From contig JAIRPG010000096.1 of NCBI GenBank assembly GCA_031257105.1, forward strand, positions 1 through 40,575: DNA of 40,575 nt, in the 5' to 3' direction. This document shows positions 7,518 to 15,250 of this stretch, one piece after another; within the stretch, counting starts at the first letter, position 1, and each line of letters opens with the position of its first letter. Position numbers and translations under genes: made by a program. Source of the stretch: Treponema sp. (lineage in GTDB: Bacteria > Spirochaetota > Spirochaetia > Treponematales > Breznakiellaceae). The notes beneath the pieces are model-generated. The model had not been told where the DNA came from, ran no database searches, and worked only from the letters and a program-made list of their open reading frames with translations.

Positions 7518-8916
7518 AACGCTCGTCCTCTTGGGTTATCATGTTGCGCTTCCACTTCCCCGAAAACAGATACCCAATGATCAGCAGGAGTACCGCGGCG
7601 CTGGCTGCCGGAGCGCCCATACCGACTCCGGTAAGCCCCCAGCCCAAGGTGATGCCGAAAAACCAGCACACCGGTACCCGGATTAAGACCGATGATAATA
7701 TGGAGTTTATCAGGGTAAACGTGGTATGCCCGCCGCCGATAAGGAAGCCGTTGATGCAGAAGATAAAGGGAATGAGCAAAAAATCAACGCTGAAGGGACG
7801 GATATAGGTAACGCCGTCCCGGATCATCTGGGGATCGCTTCCAAAAAGCCCCAGGATCTGGGCGGGGAAGAGTTGGACAAACACGAAAAACAGCCAAGTG
7901 ACTATCACCGAGAATATCGTCCCGAACCGGCAGCTCTGTACAGCCCGGTCGAGCCGTCCCGCGCCGATGTTCTGGGCGCTCATGGCGGATACGGAGGCGC
8001 TCAAGGCAATGGCGGGCATGAAGGCAAAACTGTTGAACTTGCCCGCCGCCCCTACCGCCGCAGAGGCGCTCACCCCGCCCACGATGTTCACGATGGCGGT
8101 AAGAAACAGGAAGGATACGCTGACGATGGCGTTTTGAGCGCAGGTCGGCAGTCCTATCTTGAGGATTCGGGCCAATTGTTTTCCGTCTATCTTGAAAGAA
8201 GAAAGCTTAAAATCAAACTGAAAGCCGTTTTTTACCATATAACCGATACACAGGAACATACTCAGGGCCTGGGAAATAACCGTAGCCAGCGCCGCGCCCA
8301 ATGCGTTCCAGCGAAAGACCGCCACAAAGAGCAGATCCAGCGCGATATTGACGATACAGGCAACCAGCACAAAGTAAAAGGGGTGCTTTGAATTGCCCAT
8401 TCCCCGGAGAATCGCGCTGAGGGCGTTGTACCCAAAGATAAAGATAATTCCCGCCACGGTAACGGTGAGGTAACGGTCGCTTTCAACATAGGACTCGTCC
8501 GGCGTTTGGATCAGCCGTAGAACCGGCCCTTTGCAGATCAGCATGGCCACGGTAATGATCACCGATGCCAAGAACAGAATGGTGATCAAGGTGGCGGTAA
8601 CAGCTTTCAGCGCCTTTTGGTTATCCGCGCCGGTATACTGGCCGATCAGCACCGTTCCGCCCATACAGAGGCCTATCACGATATTCGTAAGAATAAAGGT
8701 AACCTGCCCGCCGATGTTTACCCCAGACATGCTTTCAGTACCGGCGGAAACTCCGCCGGCGGCAAAATTCCCCACAATGAGCATATCCGCCACATTATAG
8801 AACGATTGAACCAAATTCGACGCTAAAAAAGGCAGCGCAAAGAGTATCAATTGGGTGAGGACATTGCCCCGGGAAAGGTTGTTTTCAAGTTTTGCCATAT
8901 TATTCATATTCCGCAT
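7492..8916 (-). CDS. MATE family efflux transporter
   Basis: 474 residues with about twelve membrane segments and the two-fold repeat of MATE exporters. The N-terminal half has the family block LPFLASNLVQSFYNVADMLI, and ILRGMGNSKHPF is typical of the half-boundary region. These proteins export cationic drugs or metabolites in exchange for Na+ or H+; the substrate is unknown. Three in-frame ATGs (8916, 8907, 8898) compete, and none has a good ribosome site. The 3' end overlaps larA by 26 bp on the opposite strand. It is divergent from the lipoprotein gene at 8977, with 60 bp between them. Confidence 0.9.
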   Translation of the reverse strand: MRNMNNMAKLENNLSRGNVLTQLILFALPFLASNLVQSFYNVADMLIVGNFAAGGVSAGTESMSGVNIGGQVTFILTNIVIGLCMGGTVLIGQYTGADNQKALKAVTATLITILFLASVIITVAMLICKGPVLRLIQTPDESYVESDRYLTVTVAGIIFIFGYNALSAILRGMGNSKHPFYFVLVACIVNIALDLLFVAVFRWNALGAALATVISQALSMFLCIGYMVKNGFQFDFKLSSFKIDGKQLARILKIGLPTCAQNAIVSVSFLFLTAIVNIVGGVSASAAVGAAGKFNSFAFMPAIALSASVSAMSAQNIGAGRLDRAVQSCRFGTIFSVIVTWLFFVFVQLFPAQILGLFGSDPQMIRDGVTYIRPFSVDFLLIPFIFCINGFLIGGGHTTFTLINSILSSVLIRVPVCWFFGITLGWGLTGVGMGAPAASAAVLLLIIGYLFSGKWKRNMITQEDERFTGAAPAR

Positions 8917-8939
8917 TGCCCAAAAAATATTCTAGTGGG

Positions 8940-8968
8940 GTGACAGCGGCTTCCTTTTGAACTATAAA
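8940..8968 (+). promoter_or_regulatory. Predicted promoter giving a nearly leaderless lipoprotein mRNA
   Basis: GTGACA (8940-8945), exactly 17 bp, TATAAA (8963-8968). Transcription would begin about 8974-8976 and the ATG is at 8977. No Shine-Dalgarno sequence precedes the ATG. Confidence 0.6.
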
Positions 8969-8976
8969 TACATTCG

Positions 8977-9705
8977 ATGAAGTATCCTCTTTTTATCATC
9001 ACGATCACCGCTCTGGCGGTGTTCTTTTCCGGTTGTTCCGCTCAGATCGAAGGAAGCCTCCGGCAAAACGGTTCCGCCGATCTCCAGGTGGAAGCGGCGC
9101 TCGAACCGCGAATGACCGCCTTGATTCGGCGTTTCCAGGCCATGAGCGCTCCGGAAACCGCCGCCGAAGCGTTGATCCTCGATGGTTCCGCTATGGCTCA
9201 ATCTATGGCCGCCGCGCCGGGGATTGGGGAGGTTTCTTTCCGCAATACAGCCCCCGCCGCTATCGCGGGGCGTATGGTTATATCGAAAGTGGACGCCTTT
9301 CTCGCCGGTCCTTCGCAAGCGGGGAAAATCCCCTTTATCAGCTATAATCCGGGCGGCTCAGGCGGCGGCGGAAAGCTGCGGCTCTTCCTGGATCGTCAGT
9401 CGGCGCCCCAGGCGCTGACCCTCTTTTCCGCGGATCTGAGCGGCTACCTCTCCGCGCTTATGGCCCCGGCGGTTACCGGACTCGCCTTGTCCAAGGACGA
9501 GTACCTCACCCAGTTGTCCATGATCTATGGCCGTCCGCTGGCGGACGAAATTGCCGCCGCCCGGATTAACGCGGCCATAGATTTCCCCGCCCCTATTACC
9601 AGTATCCAGGGGGGAACCGCTCAGGGAGCGCGCGCACGGTTCAGCATACCCCTGCTGGACATACTGACGCTGGAAACGCCGTTTATCTGTGAAGTTCAAT
9701 GGTAA
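8977..9705 (+). CDS. Putative lipoprotein of unknown function
   Basis: 242 residues. The first 19 form a lipoprotein signal peptide ending in the lipobox FSGC, so Cys20 should be lipidated and the protein anchored on the outer face of a membrane. The remainder is rich in Ala, Ser and Leu, and I recognise no domain; a glycine run (GGSGGGG) lies near residues 127-133. The start is fixed by the signal peptide. No ribosome site is present; a good promoter ends 8 nt upstream, suggesting a leaderless message. The last 23 bp overlap the convergent PHP gene. Confidence 0.75.
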   Translation: MKYPLFIITITALAVFFSGCSAQIEGSLRQNGSADLQVEAALEPRMTALIRRFQAMSAPETAAEALILDGSAMAQSMAAAPGIGEVSFRNTAPAAIAGRMVISKVDAFLAGPSQAGKIPFISYNPGGSGGGGKLRLFLDRQSAPQALTLFSADLSGYLSALMAPAVTGLALSKDEYLTQLSMIYGRPLADEIAAARINAAIDFPAPITSIQGGTAQGARARFSIPLLDILTLETPFICEVQW

Positions 9706-10546
9706 GATCAGGAATGGCGTTAAGGATCGCTTCGTCAAGCGCGCGTCCGCCGGCGCTTATCCCCAGCTTCCGATCCGGCCCGGCCTCGCCGTGAAAATCG
9801 CTTCCCCCGGTAATGAAGAGTCCCAAGGATCTCCCCAGTTCTTCGATGCGTTCAGCCATCCGTACGGTAACGGTGGGATGCCATGCTTCTATGCCGTCTA
9901 ATCCCTGGGAAGCTAAGTTCTGAATAAGGGCGGGGAAACGGCCCCAAGCAACGTAGAGAGACATCGGATGGGCCAAAACAGCGATGCCGCCCGATTCCTT
10001 GATCACCGTCAGCGCATGCCGCAAATCCAGCCCTTGCTTGGGAACGTACAGCGGTTTCCCTTGGCCCAGGTAGCTCGTGAACGCCTGCCCCTGATCCCGA
10101 ACAATACCCCGCTTCACCAAAAGCGCCGCGAAGTGCGGCCTTCCGATAGAACCGCCGCCGGAAAGAGCGCGGAGTTCCTCATACTCAGCGCGGATGTCGA
10201 GCGCCCGCATCTTTTTCAGAATTTCCCGGTTTCGCGCTTCCCGGCGGAGAACCAGATCGGCCACCGCGTCCAGAAATGCTCCACTGGGGCGGTGGATCCC
10301 TAATCCCAAGAGGTGGAATTCACCGAGGTGATGCTCGCCGCCTTCCCAGGCTATTTCCAGCTCGATCCCCGGAATAAAGCGGATCCCCCGGATTGCCGCC
10401 TCTCTTTTCGCGGGCTCAAGCCCGTCGATAGTGTCATGATCCGTCAGGGCAAGGGCGGTCAGTCCGGCGGCTGCGGCGGCGCGGATCAGTTCCTCCGGGC
10501 TCAAGCTGCCGTCGGAAGCGTTTGAATGGGTATGTAAGTCGATCAA
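9683..10546 (-). CDS. PHP-domain phosphoesterase (RNase AM / nucleoside 3',5'-bisphosphate phosphatase family)
   Basis: 287 residues. A PHP metal site opens at the N terminus (HTHSNASDGSLSPEEL, His5 and His7), followed by TDHDTI, the glutamate of PGIELE, VLAHP and SDFHGE near the C terminus, the full set of expected ligands. Related proteins (YciV/RnaM/TrpH) remove phosphate from nucleoside 3',5'-bisphosphates and trim RNA 5' ends; activity here is inferred. The start is a TTG 2 nt after the LysRS stop, chosen because the PHP motif begins at once and no ATG fits. Expression is therefore probably coupled to lysS. The 3' end overlaps the lipoprotein gene by 23 bp. Confidence 0.85.
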   Translation of the reverse strand: MIDLHTHSNASDGSLSPEELIRAAAAAGLTALALTDHDTIDGLEPAKREAAIRGIRFIPGIELEIAWEGGEHHLGEFHLLGLGIHRPSGAFLDAVADLVLRREARNREILKKMRALDIRAEYEELRALSGGGSIGRPHFAALLVKRGIVRDQGQAFTSYLGQGKPLYVPKQGLDLRHALTVIKESGGIAVLAHPMSLYVAWGRFPALIQNLASQGLDGIEAWHPTVTVRMAERIEELGRSLGLFITGGSDFHGEAGPDRKLGISAGGRALDEAILNAIPDLTIELHR

Positions 10547-10548
10547 GC

Positions 10549-12204
10549 CTAATACGCCGCCAGGATTTCCAGGAGCCGCTCCCGGTTGATAACGCGGAGG
10601 AAGTTCGCCAGCCGGGGGCCCTGATCCTTGCCGATAAGGGCCTGGTACGCGGCGCGGAAGAGCGCCTTGCCGTCCATCTGACGATCCCCGGCGACAGCGT
10701 AGATCGCCTCGGCGCAGGACTTGTCGTCCCCGTAGGAGGCGATGTTGGCTACCACCCGATCCCGCAGATCCCGGAGCGCCGCGGCTTCGTCATCGTTCAG
10801 GGCGGCCTTTTCCCCAGCTTTCCGCAGGCGGAAGCGGAACTCTTCGGGGGCGCATTCCTCCGCCCAGTACTTGGCACATTCGGCCCGGGCCCGGAGGCCG
10901 GGGATCTGCTCAGGCGCGGCGTCTTCCAGGCCGGCGATTGCCTTGTCGATGTCCCCGTCGGCGATCTGGATCAGGTTGCACAGGTGCCGGAAGGGAACCT
11001 GGTAGGGCATCATGGCGGGCATACCTTCCACCTGGGAAAGCTCGTAGATCCGCCGGGCCTTCCGGTAGGCCGCCTCGTCTTTGGCCGGCTCCGCGTTCCA
11101 GGCGACGCGCTCCAGGCGGTCGTAGTCCTCGTAGATCTTGATCACGTCCAGGTCGAAGGAGATGGTGAATTCCGTGTTGGGCCTGGTTCCGGCAAAGAGG
11201 TAGCGGGCCGTCTGGGGGGTGTAGACCCGCAGCAGGTCTTCGATGGTGATCACCTTGCCGGAAGAGCTGGACATCTTGCCCGCCGAACCCTTGATGCCGA
11301 TAAAGTCGTAGCGGAACGTCACCGGCGCGTCCCAGCCGTACACGTCCTTGCACACGTGCCGGGCGGTGTCGAAGGAGCCCCCCTGGCTGTGGTGATCCTT
11401 GCCGGCGGGCTCAAAATCAACCTTTTCGTAGGCCCAGCGCATGGGCCAGTCCACCCGCCAGCCCAGCTTGACCCCTTTTGCGCCGCGTAAATCCACGGTT
11501 TCCCGCGCTTCGCAGGCGTTGCAGCGGTAGGAAACCCGCCATTCGCCGTCCCAGCCCTCGATCTCCGTGTCGTCCCGATGGCAGTGATCGCAAAAAACGC
11601 TGATGGGCCACCACTCGCCCTGGATCTTGTGCTCATCGTCCCGGAATTTGTCCAGGATGTTCTTGAGGGTTTCCCGGTGTTCCAGGGCTTTGCGAATCCC
11701 CTCGGCGTACAGCGAGGCCCGGTAGCGCTCGGCCTGGTAGAGGAATTCCGGGTGAATCCCCAGCAGGGGCAGCATGGTCTCTATATCCACCTCGTGATGC
11801 CGGGCGTAGCTGGAGTCCCGCTCCCAGGGGTCGGGAACCATGGTGATGGGGAAGCGCAGGTATTCGGCAAGCTCCTCCCGTTTGGGCATGTTCAGGGGCA
11901 CTTTGCGGAACACGTCATAATCGTCCCAGGAGTAGATAAAGCGCACGTTCTTTCCCCTGTCCCGCAAGGCCCGCGCCACCAAGTCCACCGAGATGATCTC
12001 CCGGAAGTTGCCGATGTGCACCGTCCCCGAAGGGGTTATCCCCGAAGCGCAGGTATACGCTTCCTTCTCGCCTTTTTCTCGAATGATCTTCTGGGCGGTC
12101 TCGTCGGCCCAATGGGCCGTTGCCCAATGGGCCGTTGCCCAGTGGGCCGTTGCCGCGCTGAAGGCGGCGTTTCCAGCCGCCTGGTTTTGTTCATGAGTGG
12201 TCAT
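10549..12204 (-). CDS. lysS: Class I lysyl-tRNA synthetase
   Basis: 551 residues of the archaeal-type class I LysRS, unrelated to class II LysS of most bacteria and typical of spirochaetes. It charges tRNA-Lys. The HIGH-type signature is HIGN (63-66), the second is KMSSSS (310-315), and two cysteine pairs (205/208, 228/231) look like a zinc site. HIGN normally lies near residue 30; here about 30 extra residues precede it, including a triple ATAHW repeat (18-32). No ATG follows the repeat before the core, so the extension seems real. The gene has no Shine-Dalgarno sequence; an extended -10 box ends 7 nt upstream of the ATG. The G+C-rich sequence may reflect high expression. The PHP gene follows 2 nt after the stop. 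Confidence 0.93.
   Translation of the reverse strand: MTTHEQNQAAGNAAFSAATAHWATAHWATAHWADETAQKIIREKGEKEAYTCASGITPSGTVHIGNFREIISVDLVARALRDRGKNVRFIYSWDDYDVFRKVPLNMPKREELAEYLRFPITMVPDPWERDSSYARHHEVDIETMLPLLGIHPEFLYQAERYRASLYAEGIRKALEHRETLKNILDKFRDDEHKIQGEWWPISVFCDHCHRDDTEIEGWDGEWRVSYRCNACEARETVDLRGAKGVKLGWRVDWPMRWAYEKVDFEPAGKDHHSQGGSFDTARHVCKDVYGWDAPVTFRYDFIGIKGSAGKMSSSSGKVITIEDLLRVYTPQTARYLFAGTRPNTEFTISFDLDVIKIYEDYDRLERVAWNAEPAKDEAAYRKARRIYELSQVEGMPAMMPYQVPFRHLCNLIQIADGDIDKAIAGLEDAAPEQIPGLRARAECAKYWAEECAPEEFRFRLRKAGEKAALNDDEAAALRDLRDRVVANIASYGDDKSCAEAIYAVAGDRQMDGKALFRAAYQALIGKDQGPRLANFLRVINRERLLEILAAY
12109..12153 (-). repeat. In-frame 15-bp tandem repeat in lysS
   Basis: Three 15-bp units (plus strand CCAATGGGCCGTTGC, the third with one substitution) encode ATAHW three times at residues 18-32 of LysRS, upstream of the catalytic core. 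Confidence 0.92.
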
Positions 12205-12211
12205 AGATAAA

Positions 12212-12220
12212 ATGATACCA
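12212..12220 (-). promoter_or_regulatory. Extended -10 promoter of lysS
   Basis: On the minus strand TGG-TATCAT, a TGn extended -10 with five of six bases of TATAAT, lies 7 nt before the lysS ATG. No convincing -35 box is present, as extended -10 promoters allow. Initiation would fall at the start codon itself. Confidence 0.45.
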
Positions 12221-12332
12221 TGAACATAAAAAAAGCGCCATGGTTCGCAAGGGGTAAAGGAAAGACAGCCGCGCCCGTCCGCCCGGTAAAGGGATATTGG
12301 TAAAAAATAACAAAATATTCATAAAGTATTTA

Positions 12333-12362
12333 TTGTTTATATATGATGGCACTATCTATACT
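12333..12362 (+). promoter_or_regulatory. Candidate promoter of the alarmone synthetase gene
   Basis: TTGTTT (12333-12338), 18 bp, TATACT (12357-12362) in a strongly AT-rich stretch. The leader would be about 64 nt and contains a small dyad GTTAC/GTAAC near 12393-12409. The -35 match is poor. Confidence 0.35.
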
Positions 12363-12432
12363 AAAGAAGGTTACTGTTATTCAAAAATGCTGGTTACAAG
12401 ATTTGTAACTGAAGAAGAGAGGCTAAAAAAGC

Positions 12433-13161
12433 ATGGGAATTAGCTTAGACGCGGGTTTACGGACGATACAGAAAGATGAAGATATGTTTGTTGAAATTCT
12501 TAAAAAAGCGATTGATCCTGGACAAAAACACATGTCCTATTACTATTCCGCTCTTAATATAATAGAAGCAAAATTAAAGGTTCTTAAAGAAAAATTTTCG
12601 TTTAAGCATGAACGAAACCCCATTGATACCATAAAGACGCGGATAAAAGATTTTGAAAGCATCCGCAGAAAATTATGCCGCTTAGGATTTTTTACTTCTG
12701 TTGATCCCGCGTCAATAGAAAAAATTATTGATGAAAACATACACGATGTCGCGGGTATTCGGGTTATATGCCCGTTTATTGATGATGTATATTTGCTGGA
12801 AGACAGCCTGCTTCGGCAGGATGATATTGCATTTTTAGAACGGAAAGACTATATCGCAAAGCCAAAAGAAAGCGGCTACCGCAGCCTGCATTTAATTATT
12901 GAAACGCCGGTTTGTTTACAAAATGAAAAAAAATATATAAAAGTAGAAATACAATTACGGACGGTCGCAATGGATTTTTGGGCAAGCCTTGAACATAGGC
13001 TTCTATACAAAAAAGATATTGGTATTGAAACAGTAAAAACAATATCAGCCGAACTGCGCGAATGTGCGGAAACAAACGCATTGCTTGACATGAAAATGCA
13101 GAGCATACGGGACTATATCGACAATAGGCCGTTTGAAATAAAACGGAAGGAGACTGCGTGA
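12433..13161 (+). CDS. Small alarmone synthetase (RelA/SpoT domain, RelQ/YjbM type)
   Basis: 242 residues containing only the RelA/SpoT synthetase domain: KTRIKDFESIRRKL (about 68-81), HDVAGIRVICPF (about 104-115), DYIAKPKESGYRSLHL (about 139-154) and VEIQLRTVAMDFWASLEHRL (about 177-196). No HD hydrolase, TGS or ACT domain is present, so it should make (p)ppGpp from ATP and GTP/GDP without degrading it. GAGAGG lies 10 nt before the ATG. The gene is conspicuously AT-rich, with many AAA, ATA and TTA codons, beside the G+C-rich lysS, a sign of possible transfer. Its stop overlaps the next start as GTGA, so it is coupled to a MATE exporter. Confidence 0.88.
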   Translation: MGISLDAGLRTIQKDEDMFVEILKKAIDPGQKHMSYYYSALNIIEAKLKVLKEKFSFKHERNPIDTIKTRIKDFESIRRKLCRLGFFTSVDPASIEKIIDENIHDVAGIRVICPFIDDVYLLEDSLLRQDDIAFLERKDYIAKPKESGYRSLHLIIETPVCLQNEKKYIKVEIQLRTVAMDFWASLEHRLLYKKDIGIETVKTISAELRECAETNALLDMKMQSIRDYIDNRPFEIKRKETA

Positions 13162-14528
13162 AACATATAAAGTATACAGGCGCGCAACTAATGGAAAGCG
13201 CTCCCGTATCGAGGGCTATCATCAGCCTCGCGCTGCCGATGATGGCGGCAATGCTGGCTCAGTCGATCTATAACATGACCGACCTGTTTTTTATCGGACA
13301 GACCGGCGATACCGGCATGGTCGCCGCCATATCGCTTGTCTTTCCCATCTTTATGCTCTCCCAGGCAGTGGGAAATATATTTGCCACAGGCGGCTCAAGT
13401 TATATTTCCCGTATGCTGGGCTTAAAAAACAAAGAAGAAGCTCAAAATTCAGGCGCCGTTAGTTTTTATTTTGCGCTGACCTCAGGGATTTTGCTTACCA
13501 TATTATTGTTGTGTTTTAAGTCTCCCCTGCTTGCCGTTATTGGCGCCGGCGAAAGCGTCTTTAAATATACTGCGGATTATTACGCAATCGTGGCGTTCTT
13601 TATGCCGTTCAGCGTTGCCGGAACCGTGTTCTCCGGCCTTATGCGGAGCGAAGGCGCAACCAGCAAGGCGATGATCTTGCAGATCACCGGAATTGCCCTT
13701 AATATCGCCCTTGATCCCCTCTTTATTTTAGGATTCGGCTGGGGGACAAAAGGCGCGGCGTGGGCCACTATCGCCGGGCAGTTTGCCTCGTTTGTCTATG
13801 GCGTGTGGTATTTCACCGCGGACGGAAATAAATCAATGCTTTCAATAGGGCTAAAAAATAATAAGCCAAATAAAATAATGTTGCGGGAACTATTTGTTAT
13901 CGGCATTCCAGCGGGGCTGGCAAACGCGCTTATGAGCGTAGCGTCAATACTCGGAAACCGCGTGGCGGCAGGTTACGGCGATTATGTGGTAGCGGGGTTC
14001 GGCGTGCAAATGCGGATTGCGAGCCTGTGCTTTATGTTCGTGTTTGGTTTGTCGATGGGGTATCAGCCTTTCGCGGGGTTTAATTACGGCGCGCGTAATT
14101 TTGATCGGTTAAAAAAGGGATTCAAACTAACGCTTATCTATTCCTCTATAATTTGCGCCGCCGGTTCACTCGTGTTTTTCTTTGCCGGCGATTTTCTTAT
14201 CCGTTTCTTTATTAACGATCCGCAAACCATTGAAGCGGGCGCGGCAATGCTTCGGGCGTTTACTCTGGGAATTTTGTTTTTAGGCGTACAGGTAACGCTT
14301 ACAACCACGTTTCAGGCGTTAGGGCGCGGAACAGCGGCAATGTTTGTTTCGCTCGGACGGCAGCTCTTGTTCTATGTACCGGCCTTGTATATTTTAAACG
14401 CCCTCTTTGGATTCAGAGGCTTTATCTTCGCCCTGCCCGCAGCGGACGTACTTACCGCTCTGCTCGCCGTTGCATTCGGTATCCCGCTTATAAAAATTTT
14501 ACAGCAGCCTATTGAACAGCTTTCTTAA
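13158..14528 (+). CDS. MATE family efflux transporter
   Basis: 456 residues with about twelve membrane segments. MATE features include ISLALPMMAAMLAQSIYNMTD near the N terminus, LMRSEGAT at the half boundary and GYQPFAGFNYGA in the second half. The start is the GTG at 13158, which overlaps the alarmone synthetase stop (GTGA) and has AAGGAG 8 nt upstream. The substrate is unknown. It is only moderately similar to the MATE protein at 7492, so this is not a recent duplication. The last 20 bp overlap the convergent lipoprotein gene. Confidence 0.9.
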   Translation: MKHIKYTGAQLMESAPVSRAIISLALPMMAAMLAQSIYNMTDLFFIGQTGDTGMVAAISLVFPIFMLSQAVGNIFATGGSSYISRMLGLKNKEEAQNSGAVSFYFALTSGILLTILLLCFKSPLLAVIGAGESVFKYTADYYAIVAFFMPFSVAGTVFSGLMRSEGATSKAMILQITGIALNIALDPLFILGFGWGTKGAAWATIAGQFASFVYGVWYFTADGNKSMLSIGLKNNKPNKIMLRELFVIGIPAGLANALMSVASILGNRVAAGYGDYVVAGFGVQMRIASLCFMFVFGLSMGYQPFAGFNYGARNFDRLKKGFKLTLIYSSIICAAGSLVFFFAGDFLIRFFINDPQTIEAGAAMLRAFTLGILFLGVQVTLTTTFQALGRGTAAMFVSLGRQLLFYVPALYILNALFGFRGFIFALPAADVLTALLAVAFGIPLIKILQQPIEQLS

Positions 14529-15165
14529 AAAACGGCGATAAAATATCAAGACCCCTGCAAAGCTCCGTTCCATTTCGTACGGCTATCTTACCATCTTCTT
14601 CGACTATGTACGTGAATTTTCCTTGAAAGACAGCTTCGAGCAAAACGGAGACGACATTTCCTTCGACTTCCATCATATAGTCCTCAATCATTCCGGAAAT
14701 AGTAATTATTCCCGACGGGGTAATCGTAAAGGCAGTATAATCGGGGGATTTCACCCTATTCCACGTTCCAATGAGTTCAACCGGAACCTTTGCGCCGGAA
14801 GGTATCGCGCCTCTTTTGATAAAAGGCGATGCGTCTTTCATATCTTTAAAATCCCAGCTTCCAGACGTCATGGTAAGCTCGCCTTTTTTGAGTTCATAGT
14901 GGAATGAGCCGATTACAGTATCATGACTATCCCGAAAAGAAACATAATTACTCGAAACCAACACCTTGTATTGCGTTGTGCTTCCGGCAATATACCCTTG
15001 CCCCTCCTCGGTAATCTCGAAAGAAAAATGGTAGCGGCTGTCGTACCAGCCTCCGGCAAGTTTATAGAGCGCATCAGGGTCGTTTTCTATGCCGGTACAC
15101 CCCGCTCCAAGCGCCGCCGCCAAGGTCAGTACCGCTAAAAATCCGTTATAGGTGAGCTTATTCAT
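14509..15165 (-). CDS. Putative lipoprotein of unknown function
   Basis: 218 residues with a lipoprotein signal peptide and lipobox LGAGC (Cys23). The mature part has two similar-looking segments, each with a W-containing strand followed by alternating beta-type sequence (AGGWYDSRYHFSFEI and IGTWNRVKSPDYTAFTI). This suggests a lipocalin-like or META/DUF-type beta sandwich, but I cannot name the family. The start is fixed by the signal peptide. No Shine-Dalgarno sequence is visible; a promoter with both boxes near consensus ends 6 nt before the ATG. The 3' end overlaps the MATE gene. Confidence 0.75.
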   Translation of the reverse strand: MNKLTYNGFLAVLTLAAALGAGCTGIENDPDALYKLAGGWYDSRYHFSFEITEEGQGYIAGSTTQYKVLVSSNYVSFRDSHDTVIGSFHYELKKGELTMTSGSWDFKDMKDASPFIKRGAIPSGAKVPVELIGTWNRVKSPDYTAFTITPSGIITISGMIEDYMMEVEGNVVSVLLEAVFQGKFTYIVEEDGKIAVRNGTELCRGLDILSPFFKKAVQ

Positions 15166-15171
15166 TTCACT

Positions 15172-15200
15172 TTTATAGTATCTTCATCTATGAGTGTCAA
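15172..15200 (-). promoter_or_regulatory. Strong promoter for a leaderless lipoprotein mRNA
   Basis: Minus strand: TTGACA (complement of 15195-15200), exactly 17 bp, TATAAA (complement of 15172-15177). The ATG begins at 15165, 6 nt after the -10 box, so the predicted +1 is the start codon or within a base or two of it. Confidence 0.65.
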
Positions 15201-15210
15201 TACTTGACAC
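15194..15210. promoter_or_regulatory. Palindrome uniting two divergent -35 boxes
   Basis: GTGTCAA-TAC-TTGACAC, a perfect 7-bp dyad with a 3-bp centre. Each arm supplies the TTGACA box of one of the two divergent promoters. It could be an operator or simply back-to-back -35 elements; one polymerase would exclude the other. Confidence 0.6.
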
Positions 15211-15232
15211 GGACACCCTATAAGAATACCAT
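15204..15232 (+). promoter_or_regulatory. Predicted promoter of the tmk-his operon
   Basis: TTGACA (15204-15209), 17 bp, TACCAT (15227-15232). Initiation about 7 nt later would fall at 15239, the first base of the G10 tract. The same -35, spacing and -10 combination occurs before the ABC exporter at 38267. Confidence 0.5.
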
Positions 15233-15238
15233 CAATCA

Positions 15239-15248
15239 GGGGGGGGGG
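15239..15248 (+). repeat. Homopolymeric G10 tract at the tmk ribosome site
   Basis: Ten consecutive Gs end 2 nt before the tmk ATG. The tract is the only possible Shine-Dalgarno sequence and coincides with the predicted transcription start. Such tracts are prone to slippage in replication and transcription. Confidence 0.85.
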
Positions 15249-15250
15249 AT

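Noticed and set aside
10522-12210. Plus-strand open frames opposite lysS
   Set aside because: They mirror the codon pattern of lysS in reverse, lack ribosome sites and show no recognisable domain.
12387-12443. 18-residue leader peptide frame overlapping the alarmone synthetase start
   Set aside because: It starts with ATG and overlaps the gene, but there is no ribosome site at proper distance, and no run of regulatory codons or attenuator structure.
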